Positions 25,538-34,075 of a stretch of 64,000 bases of DNA are shown piece after piece. The stretch's first letter is position 1. Every line of letters begins with the position of its first letter. Source of the DNA: Azospirillum sp. TSH100 (GTDB lineage Bacteria > Pseudomonadota > Alphaproteobacteria > Azospirillales > Azospirillaceae); the NCBI RefSeq assembly GCF_004923295.1, contig NZ_CP039634.1, positions 825,001 through 889,000 on the forward strand. Direction: 5' to 3'. The notes below the pieces were generated by a model, which was not told where the DNA came from, made no database searches, and worked only from the letters and a program-made list of their open reading frames with translations. The position numbers and the translations under genes are program-made.

Positions 25538-25581
25538 CCGCTGAGACGGGGACCACGGGGCGGTGGCCCCCGCCTCAGCGG
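25538..25581. terminator. Hairpin between convergent genes
   Basis: CCGCTGAG-A-CGGGG pairs with CCCCG-C-CTCAGCGG, a stem of 13 pairs with one internal mismatch, lying exactly between the creatininase stop and the RTX stop. It can act in both directions. There is no T-run, so Rho may be involved. Confidence 0.5.
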
Positions 25582-25584
25582 TGG

Positions 25585-28455
25585 TCAGAGGTAGAAGTTG
25601 GACGCGGACAGGGTCAGTGTCCCGGACAGCGACAGCTCCATGTCCGGCAGACTGTCGCCGTTCCTGTCGGCGGAGACCCGCGTCGTGCCGTCGGCGAGCG
25701 TCCGGTAGGACAATTGCCCGGCAACTCCGCTGAAGGCGGCAGTGCCGATGAAGGTGAAGGCCTGATCGCCCCACAGGGCGCTGTTGGCGTCCACCTTCCG
25801 CAGGTCGATGATGTCCTGACCGGCGGCGAAGTCCTGGATCAGGTCGGCGGCGGCGCCGACGCCGCTGTCGATGTGGCTGGTGAGGACGAACAGGTCGGCG
25901 CCAGCCCCGCCGATCAGGGTATCGGCACCGCCGCCACCGGTCAGCGTGTCGTCCGCGGCACCGCCGGTCAGCCGGTTGTCCAGCGCATTGCCGATGCCGT
26001 CGAAGGATCCCGCACCGTCATAGATCAGGTTCTCGACATTGTCGGTCAGACGGTAGGACGAAATCAGCGAGTGGACGGTGTCGATGCCTTCGTTCAGGAA
26101 TTCCCTGACGAAATCACTGCTCATGTCGACATAGTAGATGTCGTCGCCGAGATCGCCGCGCATGGCGTCGGAACCGGTGCCGCCGTCGAGGATGTCGTTC
26201 CCGGCACCACCGATCAACCCATCGGCGCCAGCGCCACCGAGCAGCGTGTCGTCACCCGCCCCGCCCCACAGGTTGTTGGTGCCCGCAGCGCCGATCATCA
26301 GGTCGCCGTAGGCCGTTCCAATGACGTCGTCGATGCTGATCAGCACATCGCCGGCAGCAGCGCCCCCATTCACCCCGGTGGCGAAATCGATGACGATCGG
26401 ACCCGTCTCTCCAGCGTAGGTCACGGTGTCCACGATTCCGTCGCCGCCGTCCAGCGTGTCGGCCCCGGCGCCGCCGATCAGCGTGTCGTTGCCGCTGCCG
26501 CCAAGCAACCAGTTGTTGCCGGCATCGCCGATCAGCGTGTCCTGGTAGGACGAGCCCCGGATAATCTCGATCCCGTCGAAGACGTCGCCGGCCGCGTCAC
26601 CGGTATGCTGCCCCGTCGCCAGATCGATCTTCACCGACGTGGTATAGCGCACGGTGTCGATGCCGTCGCCGCCGGACAGCAGGTCCGCCCCGGCGCCACC
26701 CTCCAGCGTGTCGTTGCCGGCCCCGCCCTGGAGCTGGTCGTCGCCGCCGGCCCCGTACAGCAGGTCGTTCCCCGCCCCGCCGAGCAGCGTGTCGGACAGC
26801 GCGTTGCCGGTCAGGTTGTCGTTGCCGGCCCCGCCGTCGATCGTCCAGTAATCGGGAGCGCTGGCGACGAAATAGTCGTTGCCGGCATAGCCGGTATAGG
26901 TGCGCTGTTCCACCAGGTTGGTGACGGCGATGGTGAAGGTCTGGTCGTTGCTGATGGGCTGGCCGTTGCTGTCGGTGGCGCGGACGACGATGCTGCGGCT
27001 GTCACCGATCCCATAATCCAGCCACTGGTTGGAGGCGACGGTGACCACCCCGGTGGTGGAATCGATGGCGAAGGAGCCATATCCGTTGTCGGCGAGGCTG
27101 TAGGTGACAGTTTCGCCGATGTTGGGATCGGTGGCGAACGCGGTGATCCCAACCACGGTGCCGACGGCTGCCCGTTCCGAGACCGTGTTGGCCGCCGTAT
27201 CGACATCCACCGGCCGGGTCGGCCGGTCGTTGCCGTCCAGCACGGCGATGGTCATGGTGGTGGTCGTGGTGATCGAGCCGTCGCTGACGGCAACGACGAT
27301 GTCGTGGCTGGACGCCGTCTCGAAATCCAGCAGGGTGGCGTCGGCCACCGTCACCAGACCGGTGGCGGAATCGATGGCGAAACGCCCGCCGGCATCGTCG
27401 GCGAGGCTGTAGGTCAGGAAGGTGCCTTCCGAATCGACAGACCGGGCATACAGCCCCACGGTGTCACCATTTTGCGCGGCCTCCGACACCTCGTTCGGAG
27501 CGTCGTCAATGTCGATGGAGAAGGTCGGCGCCAGATTGATGTCGACCACTTCGTCGTCGAAGATCAGCCGGTCGATGCCGGACATGGTATCGGTGTCACC
27601 CGACGCCAGATGGATCACCAGCCCCGGCTGCGACAGGTCGTAATCGGCGCGGTTGCCGGTGAAGACCGCGATATCGAGCCCATCATCGCCGATCAGCGAG
27701 TCGCTTCCGCTTCCGCCGATCACTATGTCGTTGCCGGCATCACCCCAGAGCAGATCATTGCCGTTGCCGCCGATGATGCTGTCGTCGCCATCGCCTCCGC
27801 CCAGATTGTCGTTCCCGTCATAGCCGAGCAGGGTGTCGTTTCCGGCATAACCGACAAGGGTATCCTCATACAGATTGCCCTCCAGGTAATTGTCTCCGGC
27901 ATCGCCTTCGAGCTGGACCAGCAGATGCGGCCAGGACTCCCGTCCCGCGCCCGGCGCCGGCGCCGCCGACGGCGACCCGGCGGTCACATCCAGATCCCAG
28001 CACCCGCCCTGCCCGGCATCGCCCACCGGGCGGCTGGCTGCGGCGACGCCGCCACCACTCCATGCCGCCAGCGCATCGACGAAACGCCGACCCGCCGCAC
28101 CGGCACCGGTCCCGCAGCCGTAGAGCAGCAGATCGGCGGAAGACGAACCGCTGGGAACAGCTTCCAGAAGCCGCGCCCGGTCGAGCGGGCGGCGACCCAG
28201 CCTGATGCGCCCCGGTTCGCCATGGGCGACCAGATGAATGGCCGCCGGTTCTTCAGCCAACGCCGCGGTCAGCGCAGCAAAGCCATCCTCGTCAGACCCG
28301 ACCAGCCGCACCTCGACCCCGTCGCGGCAGGAGCGCAGCAGCCGGTCGAGGTCGGGAAGGGCGGCATCGGCCAGCATGATTTCACGTGGAAGCCCACGAC
28401 CGCGATCGGGGGTTGTGACGCCTGACCGGAAGTGATGCGACGCGCAGGAGGCCAT
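25585..28455 (-). CDS. DUF4347/cadherin-like/RTX secreted protein
   Basis: A 956-residue extracellular Ca-binding protein starting at ATG 28455 (AAGGGA upstream). Order: DUF4347 (about 25-165, with VAHGEPGRIRLG); a first RTX block of GGxGxDxLx nonapeptides (about 190-255); two cadherin-like domains (about 310-515, each with YSLADD or YSLADN and FAIDS); a large second RTX block (about 525-760); a third short block; and a serralysin-type C-terminus (DLIQDFAAGQDIIDL) likely recognised by a type I secretion system. There is no N-terminal Sec signal. No T1SS genes are in the window. The architecture suggests a surface adhesin or matrix protein. Confidence 0.88.
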   Translation of the reverse strand: MASCASHHFRSGVTTPDRGRGLPREIMLADAALPDLDRLLRSCRDGVEVRLVGSDEDGFAALTAALAEEPAAIHLVAHGEPGRIRLGRRPLDRARLLEAVPSGSSSADLLLYGCGTGAGAAGRRFVDALAAWSGGGVAAASRPVGDAGQGGCWDLDVTAGSPSAAPAPGAGRESWPHLLVQLEGDAGDNYLEGNLYEDTLVGYAGNDTLLGYDGNDNLGGGDGDDSIIGGNGNDLLWGDAGNDIVIGGSGSDSLIGDDGLDIAVFTGNRADYDLSQPGLVIHLASGDTDTMSGIDRLIFDDEVVDINLAPTFSIDIDDAPNEVSEAAQNGDTVGLYARSVDSEGTFLTYSLADDAGGRFAIDSATGLVTVADATLLDFETASSHDIVVAVSDGSITTTTTMTIAVLDGNDRPTRPVDVDTAANTVSERAAVGTVVGITAFATDPNIGETVTYSLADNGYGSFAIDSTTGVVTVASNQWLDYGIGDSRSIVVRATDSNGQPISNDQTFTIAVTNLVEQRTYTGYAGNDYFVASAPDYWTIDGGAGNDNLTGNALSDTLLGGAGNDLLYGAGGDDQLQGGAGNDTLEGGAGADLLSGGDGIDTVRYTTSVKIDLATGQHTGDAAGDVFDGIEIIRGSSYQDTLIGDAGNNWLLGGSGNDTLIGGAGADTLDGGDGIVDTVTYAGETGPIVIDFATGVNGGAAAGDVLISIDDVIGTAYGDLMIGAAGTNNLWGGAGDDTLLGGAGADGLIGGAGNDILDGGTGSDAMRGDLGDDIYYVDMSSDFVREFLNEGIDTVHSLISSYRLTDNVENLIYDGAGSFDGIGNALDNRLTGGAADDTLTGGGGADTLIGGAGADLFVLTSHIDSGVGAAADLIQDFAAGQDIIDLRKVDANSALWGDQAFTFIGTAAFSGVAGQLSYRTLADGTTRVSADRNGDSLPDMELSLSGTLTLSASNFYL

Positions 28456-28565
28456 GGATCGTTCCCTTCATTGCATTATGCCGGCTTTGCCGGGCCATAT
28501 CGATCTCGGACAGAAAGTTAGGTAGTGAATTATCTTTGCTTTCGTCCTTTACGGAGAGTATTGGC

Positions 28566-28582
28566 AAAAGTTATCAACTTTT
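28566..28582. promoter_or_regulatory. Perfect 7-bp inverted repeat upstream of the RTX gene
   Basis: AAAAGTT-ATC-AACTTTT, followed by a run of A. It lies about 110 bp from the RTX start, within the AT-rich core, and is a plausible operator for the adhesin gene. It could also act as a weak terminator hairpin. Confidence 0.4.
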
Positions 28583-28765
28583 TAAAAAAAGATACGGATT
28601 TTCCTTACCCATGGGTTGTCCCCTGGGGTGGGACGACCTCATGACCCCCGATGGGCGGCGGTGGAGGCAAAACCGGAAGCAAAGGGACAAGGGCGAAATG
28701 CCGCGGGTAGGAGCAGCACAGCGTGGCGTCGGCGCGCATGGTTGCGGGCTTATCGGCCCGACACG

Positions 28766-28794
28766 TTGATTCGGTGATCGGACCTGCCTAAATT
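28766..28794 (+). promoter_or_regulatory. Sigma-70-type promoter of hrcA-grpE
   Basis: -35 TTGATT (28766-28771), a 17-bp spacer and -10 TAAATT (28789-28794) predict a start near 28801 and a 50-nt leader before hrcA. It is among the best box matches in the window. Confidence 0.6.
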
Positions 28795-28851
28795 CGGACC
28801 CGTCGGCACTCCGGTCCGACAGCGGCAGCAGACCGAACCGTCAGAAGGCCC

Positions 28852-29892
28852 ATGATCAACGAGCTGAACCAGCGATCGCGCGAGATCTTCCGGCTGATCG
28901 TCGACGCCTATGTGGCGTCGGGCGAGCCGGTCGGTTCGCGCACGATCTCGCGGCGGCTTGGCATGGCCTTGTCGCCCGCCACCATCCGCAATGTGATGGC
29001 CGACCTGGAGGAGCAGGGGCTGCTCTACGCCCCGCATACGTCGGCTGGCCGCATCCCGACCGACGCCGGGCTGCGCATGTTCGTGGATGGCCTGCTGGAG
29101 ATCGGGTCGCTGACCGAGGACGAGCGCGCCTCGATCGAAGCGAAATGCTCCGCCTCCGGACGCGCCTTCGCCGACGTGCTGGGCGAGGCGTCGACCATGC
29201 TGTCCGGACTGTCGCACTGCGCCGGGCTGGTGGTGGCGCCCAAGACCGACCGGCCGCTGAAGCACATCGAGTTCGTGTCGCTCGGCCCCGGTCGCGCCCT
29301 GGTCGTCCTGGTCAACGAGGACGGTCTGGTCGAAAACCGGGTGATCGAGGTGCCGATGGGGGTGCCGACCTCCACCCTGCAGACGGTGTCGAACTTCCTC
29401 AGCGCCAAGCTGGCCGGCCGGACGCTGGAGGAGGCCCGGCAGGACGTCATGCAGGAGATCGAACAGCAGAAGACCCAGCTGGACGAGCTGTCGCGCAAGG
29501 TGGTTGCCGCCGGTCTGGCGACCTGGGCCGGCAGCGGCGGGTCGAACGCCGGCCAGCTGATCGTCCGCGGCCAGTCCCGCCTGCTGGAGGACGTGACCGC
29601 CCTGTCCGATCTGGAGCGGGTTCGCGGCCTGTTCGAGGCTCTGGAGACCAAGGAGACGATGCTGCGCATGCTGGACGCCACCGGACGCGGCGACGGCGTG
29701 CAGATCTTCATCGGCGCCGAGAATGTGCTGTTCAGCCACTCCGGCTGCTCGATGATCATCTCCCCCTTCCAGAACAGCCGGGAACAGGTGATCGGCGCCA
29801 TCGGCGTCATCGGCCCGACCCGCATCAACTATGCCCGCATCATTCCGCTGGTGGATTACACCGCGAAGGTGGTCAGCCGGCTGATCGGCTGA
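28852..29892 (+). CDS. hrcA: Heat-inducible transcription repressor HrcA
   Basis: Repressor of groESL-type heat-shock operons through CIRCE, 346 residues. The N-terminal winged helix shows VASGEPVGSRTISRRLG and SPATIRNVMADLEEQGLL (about 20-60). The central and C-terminal HrcA domains include GIRPT-like HTSAGRIPTDAGLRMFVDG and IGAENVL. The C-terminal IGVIGPTRINYARIIPLVDYTA is diagnostic. GroE chaperonin titration normally controls its activity. It is followed by grpE after 56 bp. Confidence 0.96.
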   Translation: MINELNQRSREIFRLIVDAYVASGEPVGSRTISRRLGMALSPATIRNVMADLEEQGLLYAPHTSAGRIPTDAGLRMFVDGLLEIGSLTEDERASIEAKCSASGRAFADVLGEASTMLSGLSHCAGLVVAPKTDRPLKHIEFVSLGPGRALVVLVNEDGLVENRVIEVPMGVPTSTLQTVSNFLSAKLAGRTLEEARQDVMQEIEQQKTQLDELSRKVVAAGLATWAGSGGSNAGQLIVRGQSRLLEDVTALSDLERVRGLFEALETKETMLRMLDATGRGDGVQIFIGAENVLFSHSGCSMIISPFQNSREQVIGAIGVIGPTRINYARIIPLVDYTAKVVSRLIG

Positions 29893-29948
29893 ACACCACC
29901 CCCGCCTCACTCCCTCCGCCTTTTGACGAAGCAAGAATTGAGAAAACC

Positions 29949-30548
29949 ATGAGCGAAGAGCAGAACAAGCCCTCCGACGCCACGGTGGAGCCGACCGAGG
30001 CCGCCGCCGACACCGCCGCCACCCAGACGGATTCCGGTTCGCCTGAGGACCGCGTCGCCAAGCTGGAGGCCGAGGTCGCCAGCCTGAAGGACCAGCTTCT
30101 GCGCGCCATGGCGGAGACGGAGAACACCCGCCGCCGTGCCCAGCGCGACCGTGAGGACGCCAGCAAGTTCGCCGTGTCCAGCTTCGCCAAGGAGCTGGTC
30201 TCGGTCGCCGACAACCTGCGCCGCGCGCTCGACGCCGTGCCGGCCGAGGGACGCGAGCAGGACGAGATGCTGAAGGGTCTCGCCGTCGGCGTCGAGGCGA
30301 CCGAACGCCAGCTGTTCGCCGCCTTCGACCGCGCCGGCATCAAGAAGCTGGACCCGGCCGGCGAGCCGTTCGACCCGAACTTCCATCAGGTGATGTTCGA
30401 GATCGAGAACACCGGCAAAGCCGCCGGAACCGTCGTGCAGGTCCTGCAACCCGGCTACACCATCCACGGCCGCCTGCTGCGCGAGGCGATGGTCGGCGTC
30501 GCCAAGGGCGGGGACGCCGGCGGCCAGCATGTCGATACGAAAGCGTAA
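29949..30548 (+). CDS. grpE: Nucleotide exchange factor GrpE
   Basis: Co-chaperone that releases ADP from DnaK, 199 residues. An acidic N-terminal tail is followed by a long coiled coil (about 35-85, RVAKLEAEVASLKDQLLRA). The beta domain carries the GrpE signature (FDPNFHQVMFEIE, then VLQPGYTIHGRLLREAMVGVAKG). It sits behind hrcA in one operon; dnaK is not in the window. Confidence 0.95.
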   Translation: MSEEQNKPSDATVEPTEAAADTAATQTDSGSPEDRVAKLEAEVASLKDQLLRAMAETENTRRRAQRDREDASKFAVSSFAKELVSVADNLRRALDAVPAEGREQDEMLKGLAVGVEATERQLFAAFDRAGIKKLDPAGEPFDPNFHQVMFEIENTGKAAGTVVQVLQPGYTIHGRLLREAMVGVAKGGDAGGQHVDTKA

Positions 30549-30564
30549 CCATATCGCTTCTGCA

Positions 30565-30605
30565 AAGCCCCCGCTTCGGCGGCACTGCCGACGGGCCGGG
30601 GGCTT
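30565..30605 (+). terminator. Probable grpE terminator
   Basis: AAGCCCCCG pairs with CGGGGGCTT around an inner GC-rich loop, starting 17 bp after the grpE stop. The T-run is minimal, so efficiency is uncertain. Confidence 0.55.
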
Positions 30606-30636
30606 CCGTGTTATGTGGTATAAGGGACGCCAGCGG

Positions 30637-30665
30637 TTGACGGTTGGCGGGAAATTGCCTAGGGC
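30637..30665 (+). promoter_or_regulatory. Candidate promoter of the CheY-like gene
   Basis: TTGACG (30637-30642), a 17-bp spacer and TAGGGC (30660-30665), about 40 bp before the ATG at 30707 and after the grpE hairpin. It implies separate transcription from hrcA-grpE. Confidence 0.4.
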
Positions 30666-30706
30666 TTTCCCGTAATTCTTTCGGCCTACAACCGGAGCCG
30701 CCAGCT

Positions 30707-31072
30707 ATGCCCAAGAGCGTCCTGACCGTCGACGATTCCAAGACCATCCGCGACATGGTCGGGTTCACGCTGAAAGGCGCCGGCTATGAGGTGGCGGAGG
30801 CGTCGGACGGCAATTCCGGCCTCGCCCTCATCAACCAGCGCAAGTTCGACTGCATCATCACCGACCTGAACATGCCGGGGCTGGACGGGCTGGCGCTGAC
30901 CCGCGCCATCCGCGGATCGACACTCAACCGCGCCACCCCGGTCCTGCTGCTGACCACCGAAGCCGACCCCGCCAAGAAGACCGCCGGCCGCGAAGCCGGC
31001 GCCACCGGCTGGCTGGTGAAGCCCTTCAATCCGGAAAAGCTGGTCGAGACGGTGCGGAAGGTCTGTCCGTAA
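30707..31072 (+). CDS. CheY-like single-domain response regulator
   Basis: A 121-residue receiver domain with no output domain. The acidic pocket is D9/D10, the phospho-acceptor is D53 (ITDLNMPG), the switch Thr/Ser is T83/T84 and the conserved Lys is K105 (LVKPF). The sequence is closest in style to chemotaxis CheY (TVDDSKTIRDMVGFTLKGAGYEV). No kinase or che genes are adjacent, so it is an orphan. It may act on the flagellar switch or in a phosphorelay. Confidence 0.88.
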   Translation: MPKSVLTVDDSKTIRDMVGFTLKGAGYEVAEASDGNSGLALINQRKFDCIITDLNMPGLDGLALTRAIRGSTLNRATPVLLLTTEADPAKKTAGREAGATGWLVKPFNPEKLVETVRKVCP

Positions 31073-31079
31073 GGATGGA

Positions 31080-31964
31080 TCAGGGAGCGGGAGCCCGCCG
31101 CGCCACCAGAAACTCCTCTTCGGGATCATGCGCGGCGAACCGCCGTCGCGCCATTCCGCGTTCGGCAACGGCATAGCAGTAGACGCAGCCGTGCGGACAG
31201 CTGTCATAGTCGCCGATGTCGCGGCTTTCCGCACACAGGCAGCCGGGCCGGTTGCCCTTCTCCCGCGCAGTCACCGGATGTCCCGCAACGTCCGACATCC
31301 GGGTCGCGTCGACGCAGCGCGCCGGTGCCGTGCCGGGTATGCCGGCCAGCTCCGGCTGGGTACAGAGAGTCAGCGCCATCCCCTCCCCCGCCGCGATCCC
31401 AGCCAGTTCCACCAGCAGCGCGCGTTTTTCTTCCCCCTTCGGATCGCGCCAGCCGATGCCGGCAGCGGCAAGGTTGCGGGCGGTCTTGCGGTAGGGCTGG
31501 AGGAATGACACCACCGTTTCGTCGGTGATCCCACGCAAGGCATGGGCGATCCGGGCGAAGCTCTCGCGGTGCCAGTCCAGCGGGGTGGCGTCGGTCAGGG
31601 CGATGGGATCATAGCGCCAGACCGCGGCACGTGGTCCCCAGCGCTCGCGCACCTGTATCATGTGACGGACCGCCATCTCCCAGGCGGGGACCGAGCGCTC
31701 AAGTACGGTCGGCAATCCGGTGATGCTGTACTGCACGACGAAGGGAAAGCCCCGCTCAGCCACGCTGTCGAGCGCCGGCAGGAACGGTCCCAGATTCTTG
31801 GTCCAGAAGATGAAACCGTCGACCGCAGGCCGGGTCAGGTCGATGCGGTAGGTCTGGCCGCCGTAAGGATTGACCATCCGGCAATGACCGGCGTCGAGGC
31901 GGTTCAGAAACCAGCGCCCGTAGAAGGCGGGAATGTCGGTCTTGTAGCTGGCGGATATGATCAT
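31080..31964 (-). CDS. DUF1848 family protein
   Basis: A 294-residue protein opening MIISASYKTDIPAFYGRWF, a hallmark of DUF1848. It also has GFIFWTKNLGPFLPAL and, near the C-terminus, clustered Cys residues (GCLCAESRDIGDYDSCPHGCVYCYA), which could bind an Fe-S cluster. The family is distantly related to radical-SAM-like barrels, but its reaction is unknown. It converges on the CheY-like gene with 7 bp between them. Confidence 0.8.
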   Translation of the reverse strand: MIISASYKTDIPAFYGRWFLNRLDAGHCRMVNPYGGQTYRIDLTRPAVDGFIFWTKNLGPFLPALDSVAERGFPFVVQYSITGLPTVLERSVPAWEMAVRHMIQVRERWGPRAAVWRYDPIALTDATPLDWHRESFARIAHALRGITDETVVSFLQPYRKTARNLAAAGIGWRDPKGEEKRALLVELAGIAAGEGMALTLCTQPELAGIPGTAPARCVDATRMSDVAGHPVTAREKGNRPGCLCAESRDIGDYDSCPHGCVYCYAVAERGMARRRFAAHDPEEEFLVARRAPAP

Positions 31965-32046
31965 GCAGCCAGCATGGGAATGCCGGCCCGCCGCATCAAG
32001 GGCGGACCGGCATAACCAGGGCCCGGCATGACCGGATCAGCGATCC

Positions 32047-32604
32047 TTACTGGACCGCGCGGACTTCGACCACTTCGGGAATATAGTGGCGCAGCATGTT
32101 CTCGATGCCGTGCTTCAGCGTGGCGGTGGAGCTGGGGCAGCCGGAGCATGCCCCCTTCATCGCCAGATAGACGACGCCGCGCTCGAAGCCCTGGAAGGTG
32201 ATGTCGCCGCCATCCTGGGCGACCGACGGGCGGACGCGGGTGTCCAGCAGCTCCTTGATCTGCTCGACGATCTCCTCGTCGTCGGCGTTCGCCGCCGCGG
32301 CATGGCCGTCGCCGCCTTCCTCCAGCAGGACCGGGCGGTCGGCGGTGAAATGCTCCATGATGACGCCGAGGATCGACGGCTTCAGCAGGAACCAGTCGCG
32401 CGCGTCGGTCTTGGTGATGGTGATGAAGTCGGCGCCCAGGAACACGCCGACGATGCCCTCGATCTCGAACAGGCGCTGGGCGAGCGGCGAACGGGCGGCA
32501 TCCTCGCGGCTGGTGAAGTCGGCGGTGCCGCGTCCGAGCACGTCACGCCCCGGCAGGAACTTGAGAGTCGCCGGGTTGGGCGTCTGCTCGGTCTGAATGA
32601 ACAT
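32047..32604 (-). CDS. Nfu-type Fe-S cluster scaffold protein
   Basis: A 185-residue carrier that delivers Fe-S clusters to apo-proteins. The N-terminal Nfu_N domain begins MFIQTEQTPNPATLKFLPG and includes IEGIVGVFLGADFITITK. The C-terminal NifU domain has DGGDITFQGF and the cluster ligands C153 and C156 (GACSGCPSS). GGAGG lies 8 bases before the ATG. Similar proteins in alphaproteobacteria and mitochondria (NFU1) mature lipoate synthase and respiratory enzymes. It is separate from any isc/suf cluster here. Confidence 0.92.
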   Translation of the reverse strand: MFIQTEQTPNPATLKFLPGRDVLGRGTADFTSREDAARSPLAQRLFEIEGIVGVFLGADFITITKTDARDWFLLKPSILGVIMEHFTADRPVLLEEGGDGHAAAANADDEEIVEQIKELLDTRVRPSVAQDGGDITFQGFERGVVYLAMKGACSGCPSSTATLKHGIENMLRHYIPEVVEVRAVQ

Positions 32605-32761
32605 GGTCTGGTCCTCCATCGGCGGCGGAATGGAACCGCCGGCGCGCCCGGGATTGGGCCGCGGCACGATTGGGGGGAAATTTGGGCCGAAACGCCGGGC
32701 GGATCAAGGACCCGGACTGTGTGGGTATTCGGCATCCGGCATGCGTCGGCCCTATCCTTAC

Positions 32762-33271
32762 TTATGTGATCGCCTCCAGCGCCTCGTTGCTCAACCCGCC
32801 GGGGACGATGGTCAGCGGGATGCGCAGCCGCCCAAGGCCGCGGCCGGTGTAGTAGGAGATCAGCGGACCGGGGCCCTCCGGATCGGTGCCGGCCGCCAGA
32901 ACCAGGATGGAGATGCTCGGCTCCTCCCCGATCAGGGCCAGCACCTCCTCGGTGCGGTTGCCTTCGCGGACATAGAGCGCCGGCAGGGTGCCGGTCAGCT
33001 GGTTGACCTCGCGCGCCAGCTTCTGGAGCATCTGCTCCGCCTCGGCGCGCTGTTCCTCGCGGATCAGGTTCTCCACCGCCAGCCAATGCTGCATCTCGCC
33101 CTTTTCCAGGACGGTCAGCAGCGCCACCTTGCCGCCCGACTTGCGGGCGCGCAGGCAGGCATAGCGGAGCGCCACCTTCAGCTCCGGGCTGTCGTCGACC
33201 ACCACAAGGAAGATGCGCACCGGCTTGGCTGCCTGCGGTTCCGGCGTCGTGGACTGCGTCGCGTCGGTCAT
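32762..33271 (-). CDS. Universal stress protein (UspA fold)
   Basis: A 169-residue protein with one Usp domain: VRIFLVVVDDSPELKVALRYAC at the start, then LLTVLEKGEMQHW and a terminal IPLTIVPGGLS. The usual ATP-binding G-2x-G-9x-G(S/T) motif is not obvious, so nucleotide binding is doubtful. It is the third gene of a minus-strand run after the TSUP and TIGR02186 genes, 18 bp after the latter, suggesting one operon. Confidence 0.8.
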   Translation of the reverse strand: MTDATQSTTPEPQAAKPVRIFLVVVDDSPELKVALRYACLRARKSGGKVALLTVLEKGEMQHWLAVENLIREEQRAEAEQMLQKLAREVNQLTGTLPALYVREGNRTEEVLALIGEEPSISILVLAAGTDPEGPGPLISYYTGRGLGRLRIPLTIVPGGLSNEALEAIT

Positions 33272-33289
33272 CTCTGTAACCCTCTCGGC

Positions 33290-34075
33290 TTAGACCCGGC
33301 GGAATGCGGCGCCGGCCGCCCAGCCGGCCGCGATGGCGCCGATCACGGCGGCCACCCCGTAAGTGACCGGGCGGTTCCGGGCGAAGTCCGACACTTCGGC
33401 GCTGAACCCGATCTTGGACACCACCAGCGGCGTGGTCTGGGCGCTGACCACCTCGCCGTCACGAATCAACAGGGCTTCGACATTGTAAAGCCCGGTCGGG
33501 ACATTGGCCGGGAAATATATGTTGGTGCGGAACAGCCGTTCGCCCAGGAAGGCGACCTGCCCCATGGAGATGGCGTAAAGTCCCTGGCGCTGCTTGTTGC
33601 GGATCAACGCGCTGCGGTAGGCGGCGAGTTCTTCCGGCGGCAGGGTGGTATCGGCTGCCAGTTGCAGCTGCGGCAGGCCGAGCTGGTGGCGTTCCAGCAC
33701 CGGCCGTCCCACCAGCTGGTCGAGCGGGCGGCTGACCGCCACCGTGTAGAAGCTGGGCACCTGGTCGAAGCGCAGGCTGTCGGTGTTCATCCACATGCCG
33801 GCCACCCGCTGCTTGCGGCGGACGGTGGCGGGAGCGCGCGGGCCGGTGACGACGATGGCGACGTCGCCCGCCCCGTCGGTGGTGCCGAACAGCACGACCT
33901 CGGTTCCGGTGAAGCCGGTGGTGATGGCGATCAGATGGCTCGACAGGTCGGCGACCAACTGCTGCGCCCACACCGTCGCCGCCACCGTGCCGCCCAGCAG
34001 CAGCCCGGCCAGCGCCGCTGTGGCCTGCACCAGTCGACGTTTGGCCGGCCGGCGTTTCGTGCCCCCTGCCGCCAT
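33290..34075 (-). CDS. TIGR02186 family membrane-anchored protein
   Basis: A 261-residue protein with a signal-anchor (LVQATAALAGLLLGGTVAATVWA), a long extracytoplasmic beta-rich middle and a C-terminal membrane helix (VTYGVAAVIGAIAAGWAAGAAF). The motifs AITTGFTGTEVVLFGTTD and PTGLYNVEALLIRDG fit TIGR02186, a family of unknown function nearly always beside a TauE/SafE transporter. Its ATG overlaps the transporter's stop by one base (TGATG), indicating coupled translation. Confidence 0.8.
   Translation of the reverse strand: MAAGGTKRRPAKRRLVQATAALAGLLLGGTVAATVWAQQLVADLSSHLIAITTGFTGTEVVLFGTTDGAGDVAIVVTGPRAPATVRRKQRVAGMWMNTDSLRFDQVPSFYTVAVSRPLDQLVGRPVLERHQLGLPQLQLAADTTLPPEELAAYRSALIRNKQRQGLYAISMGQVAFLGERLFRTNIYFPANVPTGLYNVEALLIRDGEVVSAQTTPLVVSKIGFSAEVSDFARNRPVTYGVAAVIGAIAAGWAAGAAFRRV

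Larger units (their letters stand above)
28456..28851. other. Divergent intergenic region between the RTX gene and hrcA
   Basis: About 400 bp, with an unusually AT-rich core at 28510-28600. It holds the RTX gene's regulatory DNA (inverted repeat at 28566-28582) and the hrcA promoter (28766-28794). There is no supported small gene and no CIRCE element. Confidence 0.6.

Noticed and set aside
25900..27900. Regularly spaced repeats that could suggest a CRISPR array
   Set aside because: They are in-frame codons for RTX GGxGxDxLx nonapeptides, vary in sequence, and lack CRISPR spacing.
25381..28425. 1,014-codon open frame opposite the RTX gene
   Set aside because: It is antisense to a protein with clear DUF4347, cadherin and RTX motifs. 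Its own translation is low-complexity Val/Ala/Gly/Asp without motifs, a common artefact opposite GC-rich repeats.
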